Positions 40,401 to 52,030 of a DNA stretch of 64,000 nt are shown here, in pieces (the stretch's first letter is position 1; the number at the start of each line of letters is the position of its first letter). The translations under genes were made by a program, and so were the position numbers. The DNA comes from Lethocerus indicus. Lineage: Eukaryota > Arthropoda > Insecta > Hemiptera > Belostomatidae. The DNA lies in contig JACDQD010000005.1 in NCBI GenBank assembly GCA_019843655.1, forward strand, positions 7,219,575-7,283,574. Direction: 5' to 3'. The notes beneath the pieces were generated by a model. That model had not been told where the DNA came from and did no database searches. It saw only the letters and a program-made list of their open reading frames with translations.

Positions 40401-41640
40401 GGAAAAAATCGTGATACATGGGGAAAGAAGACACGAACATGGCGCAAAATTTTCTAACGAAAATTATGTAGCAATAATTTTATGCCAAAATATTATACAA
40501 GAACACAGAGCTCCCAGGACTTAATACTGGGGGAAATACACGACAGCGTATTACGCATGAAAAACTTCGGTGTCGTACACAAATAGAAGAGCGAACTCCC
40601 CATTAAAGTGTTGATCATTAAAAGCGCTGGGGGCTCAGTGTAAACGCGAACCGATCTGAACTTCGACACCGGGAACTTGAAAGTTGAGTTAACCGGCAGA
40701 ATTTAGCCAACTCCTGACGGGGGCAATAGTCGGAGGGGAAAAGCGGAGTTGAGCGCGAAAGGGAAATCACGGAGGGAGCAATTCACGAGTTGACGGCGAA
40801 AATCTTTCAGGTGTTTAAGAACCTGCGTGGGACGGTATGAGGGCTTCTTGGCCCAAGAACAGCCCTCCGCACAACAAACAAGGGATTAACTGTTCGCGCT
40901 TACGTCAGAACATAATCTGATCAATAAAAATAGAGTTAACTTATTCCCACATAACAAGAAGCGTGAAATATGGATTATTATATGACTCATAGGGTGCTCG
41001 CACAACTTCATAAAAATCAATCCCAAAAGAAAACCGGGTAAATAATTTGGCGAGTAAAATCCCAGCTGCGCACGTTTCGGATGATAAAAATGTCATTTCC
41101 ATCAGTTAAAAGAACAATACGGGGAATAATCTCCGAATGTAAATAGAGAATGGCGTGCGGGGAGAAAATCGAATACGGCTATGCACATAAAATGCACCTC
41201 GCGACCTCGAAGCGTATAAAAATCGAATCAACCCCGGCAACGATATGCGGATTATTGGGTCCAAATAACCGCAATTCATTAGTATCCAACGTTATGATCG
41301 CAAAACATTGCCGCAGTCTCATTTTCAATGCTGTATTATTATCTTGGTAGTATAATTAATAGTGGCTGAGAGTACAGTGACAGTGCTCTGGAGATATCCT
41401 GAGAAATGTTCAATTAACAGCGGGAGCAGCTGTTTGAAAAAAAAAACAGAAAAAGTTTAGGCCAAAAATTACAAGTATAGACTTGAAAAACAAGGGGGAC
41501 ACGGAAGACAGCCGAGGGCTTGGGAGAAGACAGGGCTGGGAAATTGTGGTAGAAAAGGAAACATAATGATGAACGGTTGGGCAAAAGCGCGATGACAAAT
41601 GAGAGTGAATGGGCGGGGGTTGGGGGGAATTGGGGTTGAA
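37480..41640. other. Non-coding stretch, no recognised gene
   Basis: Directly after the duplication comes a GC-rich segment (CGCCGGCCGGCGGG) and an impure CA tract at about 37,570-37,606. A minus-strand donor-like CAG|GTGAGTAAGG lies near 39,402 without a clear exon. A purine-rich patch covers about 41,420-41,650. No frame has recognisable domains. Confidence 0.5.
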
Positions 41641-41656
41641 AATTGAAGGGGCAGCG

Positions 41657-41692
41657 TGACGTCACACAGCCAAGGGGGTGCGCTACGTCACC
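41657..41692. promoter_or_regulatory. Paired CRE-like sites
   Basis: A full palindromic TGACGTCA is present at 41,657-41,664. A half-site TACGTCAC follows at about 41,684-41,691, inside the short inverted repeat GGGGGTG/CACCCCC. TGACGTCA is the consensus site of CREB/ATF bZIP factors. The pair lies at the edge of a purine-rich patch. No TATA box or start site can be assigned, so an enhancer or promoter role is inference. Confidence 0.35.
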
Positions 41693-41699
41693 CCCATTC

Positions 41700-43200
41700 T
41701 ACCGACCGGCAATTTTTTCCCATCGCTAACCGTTCAATTACCACGGACATTTTTTTGTGTGGGCCGAACAAATCTCCACCAATTAGAAAACTGGAGATTG
41801 GAAATCCCAACAGCTAGTGGGTCCCAGCGGAGTGGACACTCAAATAATTCGATCCTACAATAACTCGTGAATTAGAAAAATAATCTACATGATCTACATA
41901 ACTCTTTTAATCTATTACGGTTTCCCACATAATCACAACAGTGACATTCAGTCGAGAAAAAAACTGCTAACCGAAATAAATATCATCGGATCAATTAATG
42001 GGGTCGAAGACGGGGACAGGAAATTTTATTTTCATCACACAAATATCAAGCGGCGACTCGTGAATGGAATTTTTAACTCGAGGAACCGGCTAAGAATTCA
42101 AAATGAACAGCACCGAATTAAAGTCAATCGAGGGGGGAAATGAAAATGTGGAAATGAGGCGCTAGATACTAAGACCCGCCCGACCGCCCCCATTTCAGAA
42201 GAAAGGCGAGCAAGTTACTAAGGCTCTTTAAATGCTACACTGATTTTATGCTACGCTCGATTCGAATTCCCACAGTTGTCGGTAGTCGAAGGGGTTATTG
42301 TGATACCACGGTTGATGTTTCCTAATGTTGTTTTCAAGTCAGAGCTAATATATCAATGCCTATGGCTATCATTGCCACGTTAGTATATATTTATTTAAAT
42401 CTAAATCATCTTTATGTAGGCTGCCGATGAGCACACTGTTATACTGGACAAAATAAATAACACACACGAGGCAATAATTTTACAAACCATTTACCAAAAT
42501 ATATTTTTTTTGCATATTAATAAAACGTACTCTATATGACGTTTGCTCAATAATAAATACCGGATGAAATTTTGTTGAAGCGTGACAAGTATCACTGAGG
42601 CAATGTTATGAAAGTTACGACACCGTAACGTGGCCAACCCTGCTCTCAATACCGTACGGGGAAAGCTATTGTGATCGGGTAACGGAGCGTAACAGAAGAC
42701 AAGTCGTGTTGACAGTGCTGAAGCAACGCGAGACACATTTTCCATAGCCGTGCCGAAAAGTTTATTCTTTCATTTGAATTTTATCGCTACCGGACGCCGC
42801 GTTGTGATAATGGCAAGCGTCACCCATGTCAAAGGCAACTAGAACATTTGAGTACGGTTCCAACCATCAATATTTCAACTCTCTTTACATAGACTTGTAA
42901 ATGTTTACAAATATCAGCTTCGGCTCTTATTTTCTCAATCAGCCAGTGGATGTTTCCGTACGCTGCAATCGGCATGACTCGAAATCGGAAATCGGAAGCA
43001 GAAACTAAATAGTATAACGAGCCTGTATACCCAGTCATTTACTTAGATGGTTGTAAAGTTTTCACAGAACAGGAAAAATGATCGAGGAAGTGAACTGTAA
43101 TAACTGAATTTTAATAATTCAATTTTCAAAAATGTCAGGGGCAAGGAATAAGAAAGGCGTAAAACCCACACGAAGCGACTACTGCGTAGAAACAGATACT
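41700..43200. other. Non-coding stretch, no recognised gene
   Basis: Frames of 61 to 84 codons on both strands have no recognisable domain. Nothing structural was noted. Confidence 0.5.
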
Positions 43201-43209
43201 ACATAAATC

Positions 43210-43870
43210 AGGGCCCGCTAAGGCTTCCAGGGACGTGTCTAAAGCCGTCGACAATTTTCACGAGCGGCGAAGAAATGCGCCGCCCACGTACCAGTTCCAA
43301 GAGGGGGGGAGGGCGGGAAGAATTGAAAACGTTAAAACTGTCGGGCAGTTAAAAGAAATTTATAGCGATACTGGAGAAAGGAACACACAATACAGGCTGG
43401 CGGGGAGAGCACTCGGAAATTTACTACGCTTTCCTTAATCCGTTGAAGGGGCGCTCGTTTAGATTTACTCGGCGAGTCTTGTCGACGGTCGATAAAGCCG
43501 GATGGACGAGCTCCTCCCCAATCATAGCGCGTAGTGGGCGGCTAGGCCACATCTAATAACAGCCGCCTCCACCCCCGACACGACGCCGATATTCAATAAC
43601 GCCCGGCCGGGGAAGGGGCCGCCCGGCGTTAACCCCGGGGGCGTTAATAGCCGGCCCCGGTAATGCGGTAATAGCCTCGCCCCCGGGCTCAGGCCCTGGA
43701 CCGGGGCTCAAGTGAGAAAACTTTGCAAGGCAATTAAGCCGGAGTAGGGGAGAGCCCGGCGACGAGGCTTCTATTATTTATCCGTGTTTAGAGCCTCGAC
43801 CCCCACCCCCTCGACGCCCCGTTTTATTAATAAGCGTAAACCCGATGGGGGCTAGAGGTGGTAAGGCGGT
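43210..43870. other. GC- and CpG-rich island
   Basis: In contrast to AT-rich flanks, this block is rich in CG dinucleotides and strings such as CCGGCC and CCCCGGGGG, most densely at 43,480-43,870. GTTAAT/GGTAAT-type cores recur within the GC-rich sequence at about 43,627-43,675. A 67-codon frame (43,235-43,438) is unrecognised. The block could be a regulatory element or a decayed GC-rich repeat. Confidence 0.5.
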
Positions 43871-44143
43871 TTCATTAGACGCCCTTTAATGGGCTCGGTA
43901 TAAATTGTATCCTTTTAAATTTCGAGAAGCGTATTTCTATTTGCGGGACCTCCCTCTATTCTTCCTTAACGATGCTCGGACGGAACATAATGCGGGTTGA
44001 TGACAATACGATTTTGGACTTAGCGAAGCCAGTGTAAACAAAGTTATAAAATGTATTTTTTACAGAATAGAACTAGTGATTCACAAAATTAGTTAGTTCC
44101 CTTCCTAAGAACCGCTTAAAATATCCCGTTTCAAAAAACTTTA
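43871..44143. other. Non-coding AT-rich stretch
   Basis: Nothing specific is seen between the GC island and the next candidate minus-strand ratchet point. Confidence 0.5.
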
Positions 44144-44144
44144 C

Positions 44145-44170
44145 CTGGGGAAAAACAGAGTAAAGAATTT
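44145..44170 (-). promoter_or_regulatory. Candidate ratchet point (acceptor fused to donor)
   Basis: The minus strand reads TTTACTCTGTTTTTCCCCAG directly followed by GTAAAG, with the junction at 44,144/44,145. The tract is the strongest of the four (about 18 of 21 pyrimidines), but the donor half is less canonical than GTRAGT. Confidence 0.35.
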
Positions 44171-47150
44171 AATAAAATGTAACTATAGTTTAAAGCAATG
44201 TCAAACAATATTTGGCTCCAATTTACACTGACCAAAATTATAAGAATAAAATAAACAAATATACATAATTAAAATTAAAATTAAAACTTATCATAACTAC
44301 CCCTAAAGGCCCTTATGACAAAATAGAATTGCGCTGATTTTCTAAAACTGTCCGCACCTTTCCACCTCGTGGATGTGCCCACGGTTGATGAATGTTCCTC
44401 AGAACCGACAGCTGGTTGAGGAGGGGAAGTGGTATCATTAGGGCTCCACCACGGACTCACAATAGCAGGACGGCGGGCATAAACTCTATCCTTTTAATTG
44501 TGCCAAGGAGGCTGCTCTTCTTATTTTTGTGTGTCTTTGTTGTCGTCGCCTCGTTAACCCTTCCACTGGGGGGGGGGGGTTCAATTAAGACGGTCCCCCT
44601 TCTTAATGAGTGGGATAACTCGAATTTGCATTGCGGCTTCTAAATAATAACGGCGCCTTGGTTATTCCGTTTTCTTATTTTTGATTCGTTTTCCTTATTT
44701 CTCGCCCGGACACTCTTTCGTGTTATATATATACAGCCGAAGGGAAAAATCGGACGGAAAATTAAGACGGAAAAAATAGCATCGTTTGCGTGCCGGATTG
44801 GCTCTGTACAATTATAGAGCTAAAAAGATTACTAATATTTGCCGTTTTAATCTAACATCAGTGAAATCCCAGGTAAAATTAAGCCATCTGCATGCAACTG
44901 AATTAAAATATTCGGAAAAATAAGATACCATATGTTATCTTACTGAACTTTTATATTGGTCTATCTGATCAATTATTTGATGAGAATATCGCAAGAGCGT
45001 TATAGAGTTCATCCAGGGGAAAAACCTTTTACAATTTCAAAATTCAAAACTTTCTCAAAGTTTCTCCAAATTAGGCTCGCCACAAAGTTAGGTATACAAA
45101 TTGTTCCTTAGAAACCCTGAAAAATTATACAAACCGTAATAAATCATGCGTGAAGTTAAACCGACCGGTAAATTGTAGCCGTAGCAGGTCTTCAAGCGCA
45201 AGTGCCCAATTCCAACATCAAAGAGAGGGCCGTGATGCCGTCAGTTTGAAAGCAGACTACAGTGCATAGACCGACGAGTGCGGTCGCATGCAGGTCGTAA
45301 AAGACGTTGAAAAATAAATGATGTCGGAGGAAGTCGACTTATTAATTGAGTCGGGACTTTCATATTTCGACACTGGATGCCTGTCCCATTCTCAAAGACC
45401 TGTATATTTTGCACAGCCAAATGTCAAAGGTTCCAGTAGTGGTGAAAGCACCCGATCACAAAAGGTGTTGACCTCAGCCCGCCCTCTCTATATTAGTATT
45501 CATCCCAGCGCCTATTTCCCACACAATGCGCTCTAATTATAGATGATTTTATTTCCCCGTCATTTTGAGAGAAAAATGGGGATTTTTCTCTCAAATTAAA
45601 TTTCTCCACACAATATTCGAGTGTTTTTCGTTGAATTCACCGGCATTATCAGTCGCCAGTTATAGGCTAAAACCACAATTATTTCCCATAAATTACATGT
45701 CATCATCTTCGGGGTGGCACAAATTGTTTTTGAATCAAATTGTAATGACGCCGGTATATTAGAAGTGGTTGTCATGACGACACCCAAAAATTATGTCCGT
45801 GTACAAAATTAATGCGGGACATTTTTCGTTTGTCATATTAAAACCGAAACCGTCAATGTTGCAATTTTTCTGAGAGAATATTCGCAGTTCGACATTCTGG
45901 GGAAAATGAGTGTGTTCGTGAGTGAAAATCTGTGAGTTCGAAATTTCAGCGAAGGAATTTGGTACTAATTACAGTAACGAAACTCTAAAAGTGCGTGTTC
46001 TACTATATCGGATAATATGTAGCTTGATTTTTGTGAGATGAGATCAAAGGACAGATTTAACAATGGCGTTAATATTTGTACCAATTTTTTTTATCATCGC
46101 CTATAGTTCAGTCAATAATTTAATTCATACGAAGTTATTATGGGAACCAAATACACGCAAACCAGGTAGAACGACCGCCTAATTAGGTCCGGTAAATGAT
46201 TCAAATGCGACTTGGTACTTGTCGCACCGCCGTAAATTAATCGAAACCTATCGCTGTTAGTCGAACGGACCTCGTCTATTAATTCGACGTGTGAAACATT
46301 AAAGGGAGGCAACCGACCGCCGCATAAAGGCGTTCATTAGTCAAACATAAAAGGGAGAGGGGACACTGTTATACCGGGAAAATAGGGCCGCGGACCGACC
46401 CATCAATTAACCGAGGCATCAATCACCGCCGGCCCTAAGCGCCCCCACCAAACCTTCATTAGCCACCCCAACCCCCCACGGCCATCGCTGTCTTCACTCA
46501 TTCGTCAGGCCTATAAACTTGATTCGCATAAGATACACATCACAATCCGGATTATGCTTGTTCTTCATTATTCCGAATTTATGCTACAGCACTGAACTAA
46601 ATAATCAATGTCCTTCAACATCGCCCTGTCATTAAACAGGGGGAAAGGATATTTAAGTTTCACACAGTACCGTTAATTAACCCATTAACTTTCAGTGGAA
46701 ATTTATTATTTATTCGAGCATAGTTTATTGGCCGGACTGTCCACCGCCGCTCTGCCAGATTGCAACAAGGAGGGACCACCGGGATTACATCGGACCTGGC
46801 GCCCGCCGCATACTAACACTGAGTTTCGAGCGTCGAAATAATAATTAACGGTCTACGTATAGGGAATGGCGGACGAGCGTTACCAGACTTGTTTATAAAA
46901 AGGATTTGCGTAAGCGTCCGGCGGTCGTTTGGCCGACCCTTTTGGCTTTTGGGCCCGCGGCCGGTTTTGATGAAAATCCAGGCCCTGCCAATTGTCGGCG
47001 CTCGTGCCAACACGGGCTAAATAAATAATAGTAAAACGCCGACGCCCTCGACCCTCCCCCCACCACGGTTATTTTAGCATCCGTCATACTAGGCCCGCCT
47101 GCAGTGAAATAAACGACGTCATAGCTACCGAATGAACTATATATATTGTA
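44171..47150. other. Non-coding stretch, no recognised gene
   Basis: A short (ATTAAA)n run lies at about 44,268-44,287 and a G12 run at 44,568-44,579. A GC-rich segment with many GGCC and CCGCCG strings covers about 46,300-47,060. The 108-codon minus-strand frame ending near 46,893 starts inside the left arm of the inverted repeat and is not considered a gene. Confidence 0.5.
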
Positions 47151-47151
47151 T

Positions 47152-47393
47152 ATTTGTTGTGTTTCTGTCTCCTTTCGCTGGTTTGGCCTTTTGCTACAAC
47201 GGTTTCGGCTGCTCGCCATCTTCAGTAGCGGTGTTAGTCAGTATTGGCACCGTGACAGTGACAGTGCAGTGGGGATGCCCGGAAAACATCCAAAGTGCCA
47301 ACAGTGACTAACACCGCTACTGAAGATGGCGAGCAGCCGAAACCGGTCTAGCAAAAGACGAAACCAGCGAGAGGAGACAGAAACACAACAAAT
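47152..47393. mobile_element. Foldback inverted repeat of the dispersed family
   Basis: Two 99-bp arms (47,152-47,250 and 47,295-47,393) are reverse complements with 7 mismatches and no gaps, about 93% identical, around a 44-bp spacer. Each arm carries the family core GATGGCGAGCAGCCGAAACC. The structure may be two copies inserted head to head, or a foldback or MITE-like element. No target-site duplication is obvious to me. Transcribed RNA would form a long hairpin. Confidence 0.85.
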
Positions 47394-47429
47394 CTACGGT
47401 ATTCCAACCCCTCGCAGACCACAAAACAG
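47326..47429 (+). other. Weak start-codon exon candidate in repeat arm
   Basis: In the right arm ATG at 47,326 has A at -3 and G at +4. The frame runs 104 nt to CAAAACAG|GTATGT, a good donor-like sequence at 47,429/47,430. The peptide begins MASSRNRSSKRRNQREETE and is basic, low-complexity and unrecognised. The reverse-complement arm encodes a similar start. The other family copies diverge or stop in this frame, so the ATG is probably a by-product of the repeat core. Confidence 0.12.
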
Positions 47430-47766
47430 GTATGTTAAACTATAGATACATATATATTACCGTGTACCAGAATTATGAATTCAGTATACTCGACGAGATG
47501 GGAATGACGATACATTCATTCGAGACTGTATTTTCTGATTCATATACATATGAAGTAAACCGTACGTAAGGATGATCTCGAATCTATCTATCCCATCAGA
47601 GACATCGTAGCGCTTCAATATTCACAAGGGTGCCTAAATGATCAAACTAAGGGCATTGACACCAAATTTCGGCCAGGTACCGTATTTTCGTTTATACAAC
47701 TTACCAGCATTTACTTCATTCGCAAGGTTAACACGAATTCTGTTTTAAATAAGAAACGGTCGCTCT

Positions 47767-47851
47767 TATTATTACCAGTCCCGCGATTTTATTTGGCCCA
47801 TTGCCATAACGGTTTCGCCTTGTGTACGTCGTCGGTGGGATTCCGCCAGTG
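47767..47851 (-). mobile_element. Decayed dispersed repeat, copy near the foldback
   Basis: On the minus strand the copy reads CACTGGCGGAATCCCACCG, then ACGACGTACACAAGGCGAAACC and GTTATGGCAATGGGCC, ending near AATAAAATCG. It aligns with the copy at 24,856-24,919 in its 5' block and with 29,586-29,661 in its 3' block. This links the differently diverged copies into one family. The AATAAA string near the end could be an old poly-A signal. Confidence 0.5.
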
Positions 47852-47854
47852 AAA

Positions 47855-48845
47855 TAGTGACGCGATTACACGGGCCGACGAAGCATCGTCATGTCAGCAC
47901 TGCTGCTTTTAACAGAGCACCGGCATAAATAAGCTAATATTTCATTATCATTAAGCGGTATTTTTTCGAGTTTAGGATTTTTTGGCAGTCCTCGAAGGTA
48001 GAAAGGATCCGAAAAAATTTCTCTTGGTACTTATGGCACGTGGGTGGATAACAGAATTGTGACGAATGCACGTGCAGGGTCAAACAAGCGATTGGCGACA
48101 AACAATTAAAGGCGCTTAAAGAATATAATTTTAAACTCTTTACGGTAGTAATACCGAATGTTTGGCTCCACGGTTTTGTGGGTGTAGTTTGTGTTAAGTC
48201 GAATTTAAAACCGCCATTTGAAACTACAGGATATGATTCTAAAGTCTCATAAGCGTAACGGGACTGATATTTATTGGCTATAAAAAAATAGTGTAAGTTG
48301 GGAATGTTGTGCGGAAGCTACGAGCTCGGCGGGTTGTGATCGAGGATGGTCCCAGACGAGAAGTGCGGCCACCACTCCTGAATCTCGGCCAAACAACTCT
48401 GGAACCGGTTCAACTATGCCCGAGCCCAGAACACTGTCCCTGTATGCGCTGGCGTACACGTGTGTACGCGGTCTACGTGTGAGCGAGCGTGTTAATCAAC
48501 AAAATCGAACCCATCATCGTTCGAACATTATCGGCGGCCTCTCACCACCTGGGGCCGTATCTGCGGGAGTGGGGCGGAATTGAACGATTATTGGTCTTGG
48601 CAAAAGTGCCCCTCTCCCAGCATCGAGAGTATACAAATATGCGGCCATATTTTCCTATAGCTCACTGCAAACACTTCTTTGTCTAATATACTATACTGGA
48701 ATTTTATGAGCACTTACTGCGACTCTACTTCATTCACCCCAACGAGTGAACCAGAGTTTTCCAAAATCCGAAAGAAATAAACATTTTAATTCTGTTCGAT
48801 ATTTTATTTTTATATTATTTATTATTATATTTTGCATAATCTACT
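47855..48845. other. Non-coding stretch, no recognised gene
   Basis: Short frames of 62 to 65 codons without motifs. GTGTACGCGG and GTGAGCGAGCG strings occur near 48,460-48,490. Nothing more is supported. Confidence 0.5.
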
Positions 48846-48846
48846 G

Positions 48847-48849
<3 letters not shown>

Positions 48850-48937
<88 letters not shown>
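48850..48937. repeat. Compound (TA)n(GA)n microsatellite
   Basis: An uninterrupted TA tract (48,850-48,895) passes directly into an uninterrupted AG tract (to about 48,937). The YIYI and RERE frames over it are artefacts. AG repeats can bind GAGA-type factors in arthropods, but a role here is speculation. Confidence 0.95.
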
Positions 48938-48939
<2 letters not shown>

Positions 48940-48940
<1 letters not shown>

Positions 48941-51900
48941 TTCATTTCAAAGAGTTGCATACAGACAGGCCAATAAATTACAATCCTTTCGTTTATTTAC
49001 TAGTGCGGGATTTGTCTGGACAAGTAACGAACGAGTGGCAATTCGCTTCCCATCACATCACAACTATTTTAAGTTCGCTCCATTCTAAATTTATACAAAC
49101 CCGATTTTAGTTGGACCGAAACCCGTCTTTAAAATCCCGATTTGTTTGAATACGGAAACATCTTGCTGCTTTTGCCCCAGGCAAATCACCACTAAAAGAA
49201 CAACAGAGGGAATAATACCGATCGAAAACGTTTCCACGTGGAAGTTGCTGAACATCAGCAGAACCAACAAATAACCCCGTCGCTAAGGATCAGATTTAGA
49301 GACCCCACAATTTAAGCTATTTTAAACATTTTCCTACGGTTTTTAACTTAAACCTTTATCTAGTTACTGCGGTTCCGATTCTCCGCTGAATTCACTTCTG
49401 GACGAAACAGGCACCCAGATGACAGGACGTATGAGATTTGTCTCAGAGTAAAATCGCATAGGATGAGAGTATGAATTATCGATAGATTGCTTAGTGCGAA
49501 TCAGAATTAGAAACCTGGAAGAGATCCAACGCGCAAGGAAAGAGAAATGATTATTTCGAAAGTCCTTTCCCGGATATATTTGCTGAATCAGTCACATTTA
49601 TGTACTATAATCAAATGGAGGTCTGTATCATCCAGGGGGTTGCCTATGCGGTCAATAATGGAGTTTTTGGCCCCGGGCCCGCGCTCTACTATGAGCTATT
49701 AGGAATGAACAATTTCTCATCTGTTCTTCGGTTAGCCGACTCCCTGTTCTGAAGACTTCCAGTCGATACGTCTGTGTAACAACACCGCTCTTTCAGGAGA
49801 TATAATGAAGATGAAATGAAACCCAGTCTCCCAGTTACGATATTAAACAAAATTATGTAGTTAAATGTTCCATGTATTCAACTGTCAACAGTTCAAACGA
49901 AACATTTCTGTTATGCTTGTTAACTACTGTCGTCTAGGCCCACATTAATATTTTCTTTCAAATAATTAGGCAGATATAATTAATGTATTAATATACAAAT
50001 TTTGATATATTTTCACTATCCGGAAAACAGCAACACTCGAGTGTATATTTCTAATGCTACAGTTGATAAAACTATCTAAAGAAAAAGAGGGGATTTTAAG
50101 CAGTACGAAAATTACAAATTTCATCCATTATTCAACGCGATTGAAGTCTGAAATTCAGAACGATTTAAGGTGTTAATTTCTAATGTTATGCAAGGGGAAA
50201 TCGAATTTGAGATTCTGGAGGAGAGTATTACGAGTACTGAGTAAGATAGGAGTTGAGAGCGCGAATCAAGTTCAAACGGTTATATAAATTGCACCAATTC
50301 GGATGATTGGTGCACAGCCACGGGGCTGAGGTCGCCCTTGAATCAAACGGCAGTTAAACTGTGACCCCGGGGACGTGTAAGTGCTTCTGCGAAGGCGCAC
50401 GAAGTCGCACTTGAAGACGGTAAAGTACCGAGTGACACGGGAGGACGAATCCAAAGCGCGGCCTTGCCCGGACAATTTTCACGTTACAATAGCCAGCAGC
50501 GGTGAACTGAGTTGAAAAAAGTGAACAAACCAAAATCAATTGGCATCCCCCCTCTAAATCCCATGGGCCACAATGCACGCTTAATCCGGGACCTAAACGG
50601 ACTGCTATTTGAGCAAAAAACAAAACAAATATACTAAAATGTCAGCTAGAATGAAATAATCCACATCAAACGAACGTAGATCTACTTTTTACATTTGTTA
50701 AAGGCAAATGTGCTACCTTTTCGCCTTAATTAATAACTTAATACTCACGGAAACATACGTTTCAGTGATTATATAGGCACGAGTAATACTCCAATTTCCC
50801 TCCTTATTTCCGCCTGCATGCTTCTCAAAACTGTCTTGTGGTCTGCTTAAATTTTAAAGTAATCTGTAAGATCCTGAATAGTAAGCAGAATTTTTTCTCC
50901 AGCTACTCCTTAATTGCGAATAATCCAAAATTTACCACGTAGTATAAGAAACGTCTAGATTCAGTTTCCAAGCAGTCCCCTGAGAAATCTCTTCCAAATT
51001 TCAACGAAACAATTTACCGAAGAACAAAAACCAAAACGGTCCACTAAAAATCAAACTATTTCCTGAATATACGGTACGATTTGAGATTGTCGTCCGATAT
51101 CGGCCACTAGACTGGGGGACTAGAAATTCTACCTTTTATATCGGGTACGACATAATAGCGAAGCGGGCAAAACTCCCGGTAACCCGATAACCGTCCCGGA
51201 GAGTAAAAACTCGAGTCTGGGACAAGTCTTAAACTAGTTTACCCAAGAGCGGGCGGACAGACTCGAGCCCCGGCGAAAATTAAATTACGACCGGTTTCGT
51301 ATTGCACCCAATTATAGGATGGCCGAGGTGCATACCGGAAAAAAATATTCTCGGGAGAGAGAGGGAGGGGGGGAGGGGAACAAACTCACCCTTCTCCAGG
51401 ATCCCTCCGGTAACGTGTTATTAGAGGTATAACTTTCAGGACGGGCCTTTTCGCAATTTACAGCACCCCCACCGACGTCTTTCTGCCGTCCGGCAGGCCG
51501 AAGGGGGAACACGAACACGAGAACGCACATTTCACGCGATCTCGTTAACGGCCGGCTATTCGTGAGAGCCGTCCGCACAGCTCCCACCGTTTACAGCGCA
51601 TAACCGCACCTCGCCCTTCAATTCACGACTTTCTAATTAGATTTATGCGCCCGGCTCGTAAACCCCTCGACATTACAATGCGGGCGAATGTCGACAAAGC
51701 CTGAATTCGGCCTATGGTATTTATGCGGCACTTGCGTGTACAATCGCTTCATATGATCATAATCCAGATATGCTTTGAACCACTGCTACTGACGACGGAG
51801 AAAAAAAGAAATCCGTTTATCTTAAGACTTAATAAGAGAATAAGGAGTGAAATTCTACACTATCCTGTACCTCACAAAAATTCATAGTATTAATTAAACG

Positions 51901-52000
51901 TACCGTTCATGAAATGGGCAGTATGAGCATTGTGGTACTTACGACAAGAAGAGAACCCAGAAATCTTGATTTAAATAACCCATCCTACATTAAGTCCTGC
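48940..52000. other. Non-coding stretch, no recognised gene
   Basis: Frames of up to 92 codons carry no recognisable domain. A GC-richer patch covers about 51,240-51,700 and holds an impure purine tract (GA and G runs) at 51,352-51,380. Nothing else specific. Confidence 0.5.
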
Positions 52001-52006
52001 GCTTAC

Positions 52007-52030
52007 CTGTAACAAGAAAAATTGGTATTA
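52007..52030 (-). promoter_or_regulatory. Candidate ratchet point (acceptor fused to donor)
   Basis: The minus strand reads CCAATTTTTCTTGTTACAG immediately followed by GTAAGCGCAGG (junction 52,006/52,007). The donor half is close to consensus and the tract is moderate. A second donor-like GTC|GTAAGTACC lies about 65 nt downstream near 51,942, but all frames between are closed. The site fits a zero-length ratchet point better than a coding exon. Confidence 0.35.

Noticed and set aside
46893..47219. 108-codon minus-strand frame starting MASSRNRCSKRPNQRK
   Set aside because: Its start lies in the left arm of the inverted repeat and the rest runs into GC-rich sequence with no recognised domain. 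It is probably fortuitous.
51942..52006. Exon between the 52,006 junction and a downstream GTC|GTAAGTACC donor (minus)
   Set aside because: All three frames contain stops, so it cannot be an internal coding exon. Only the junction itself is kept as a candidate.
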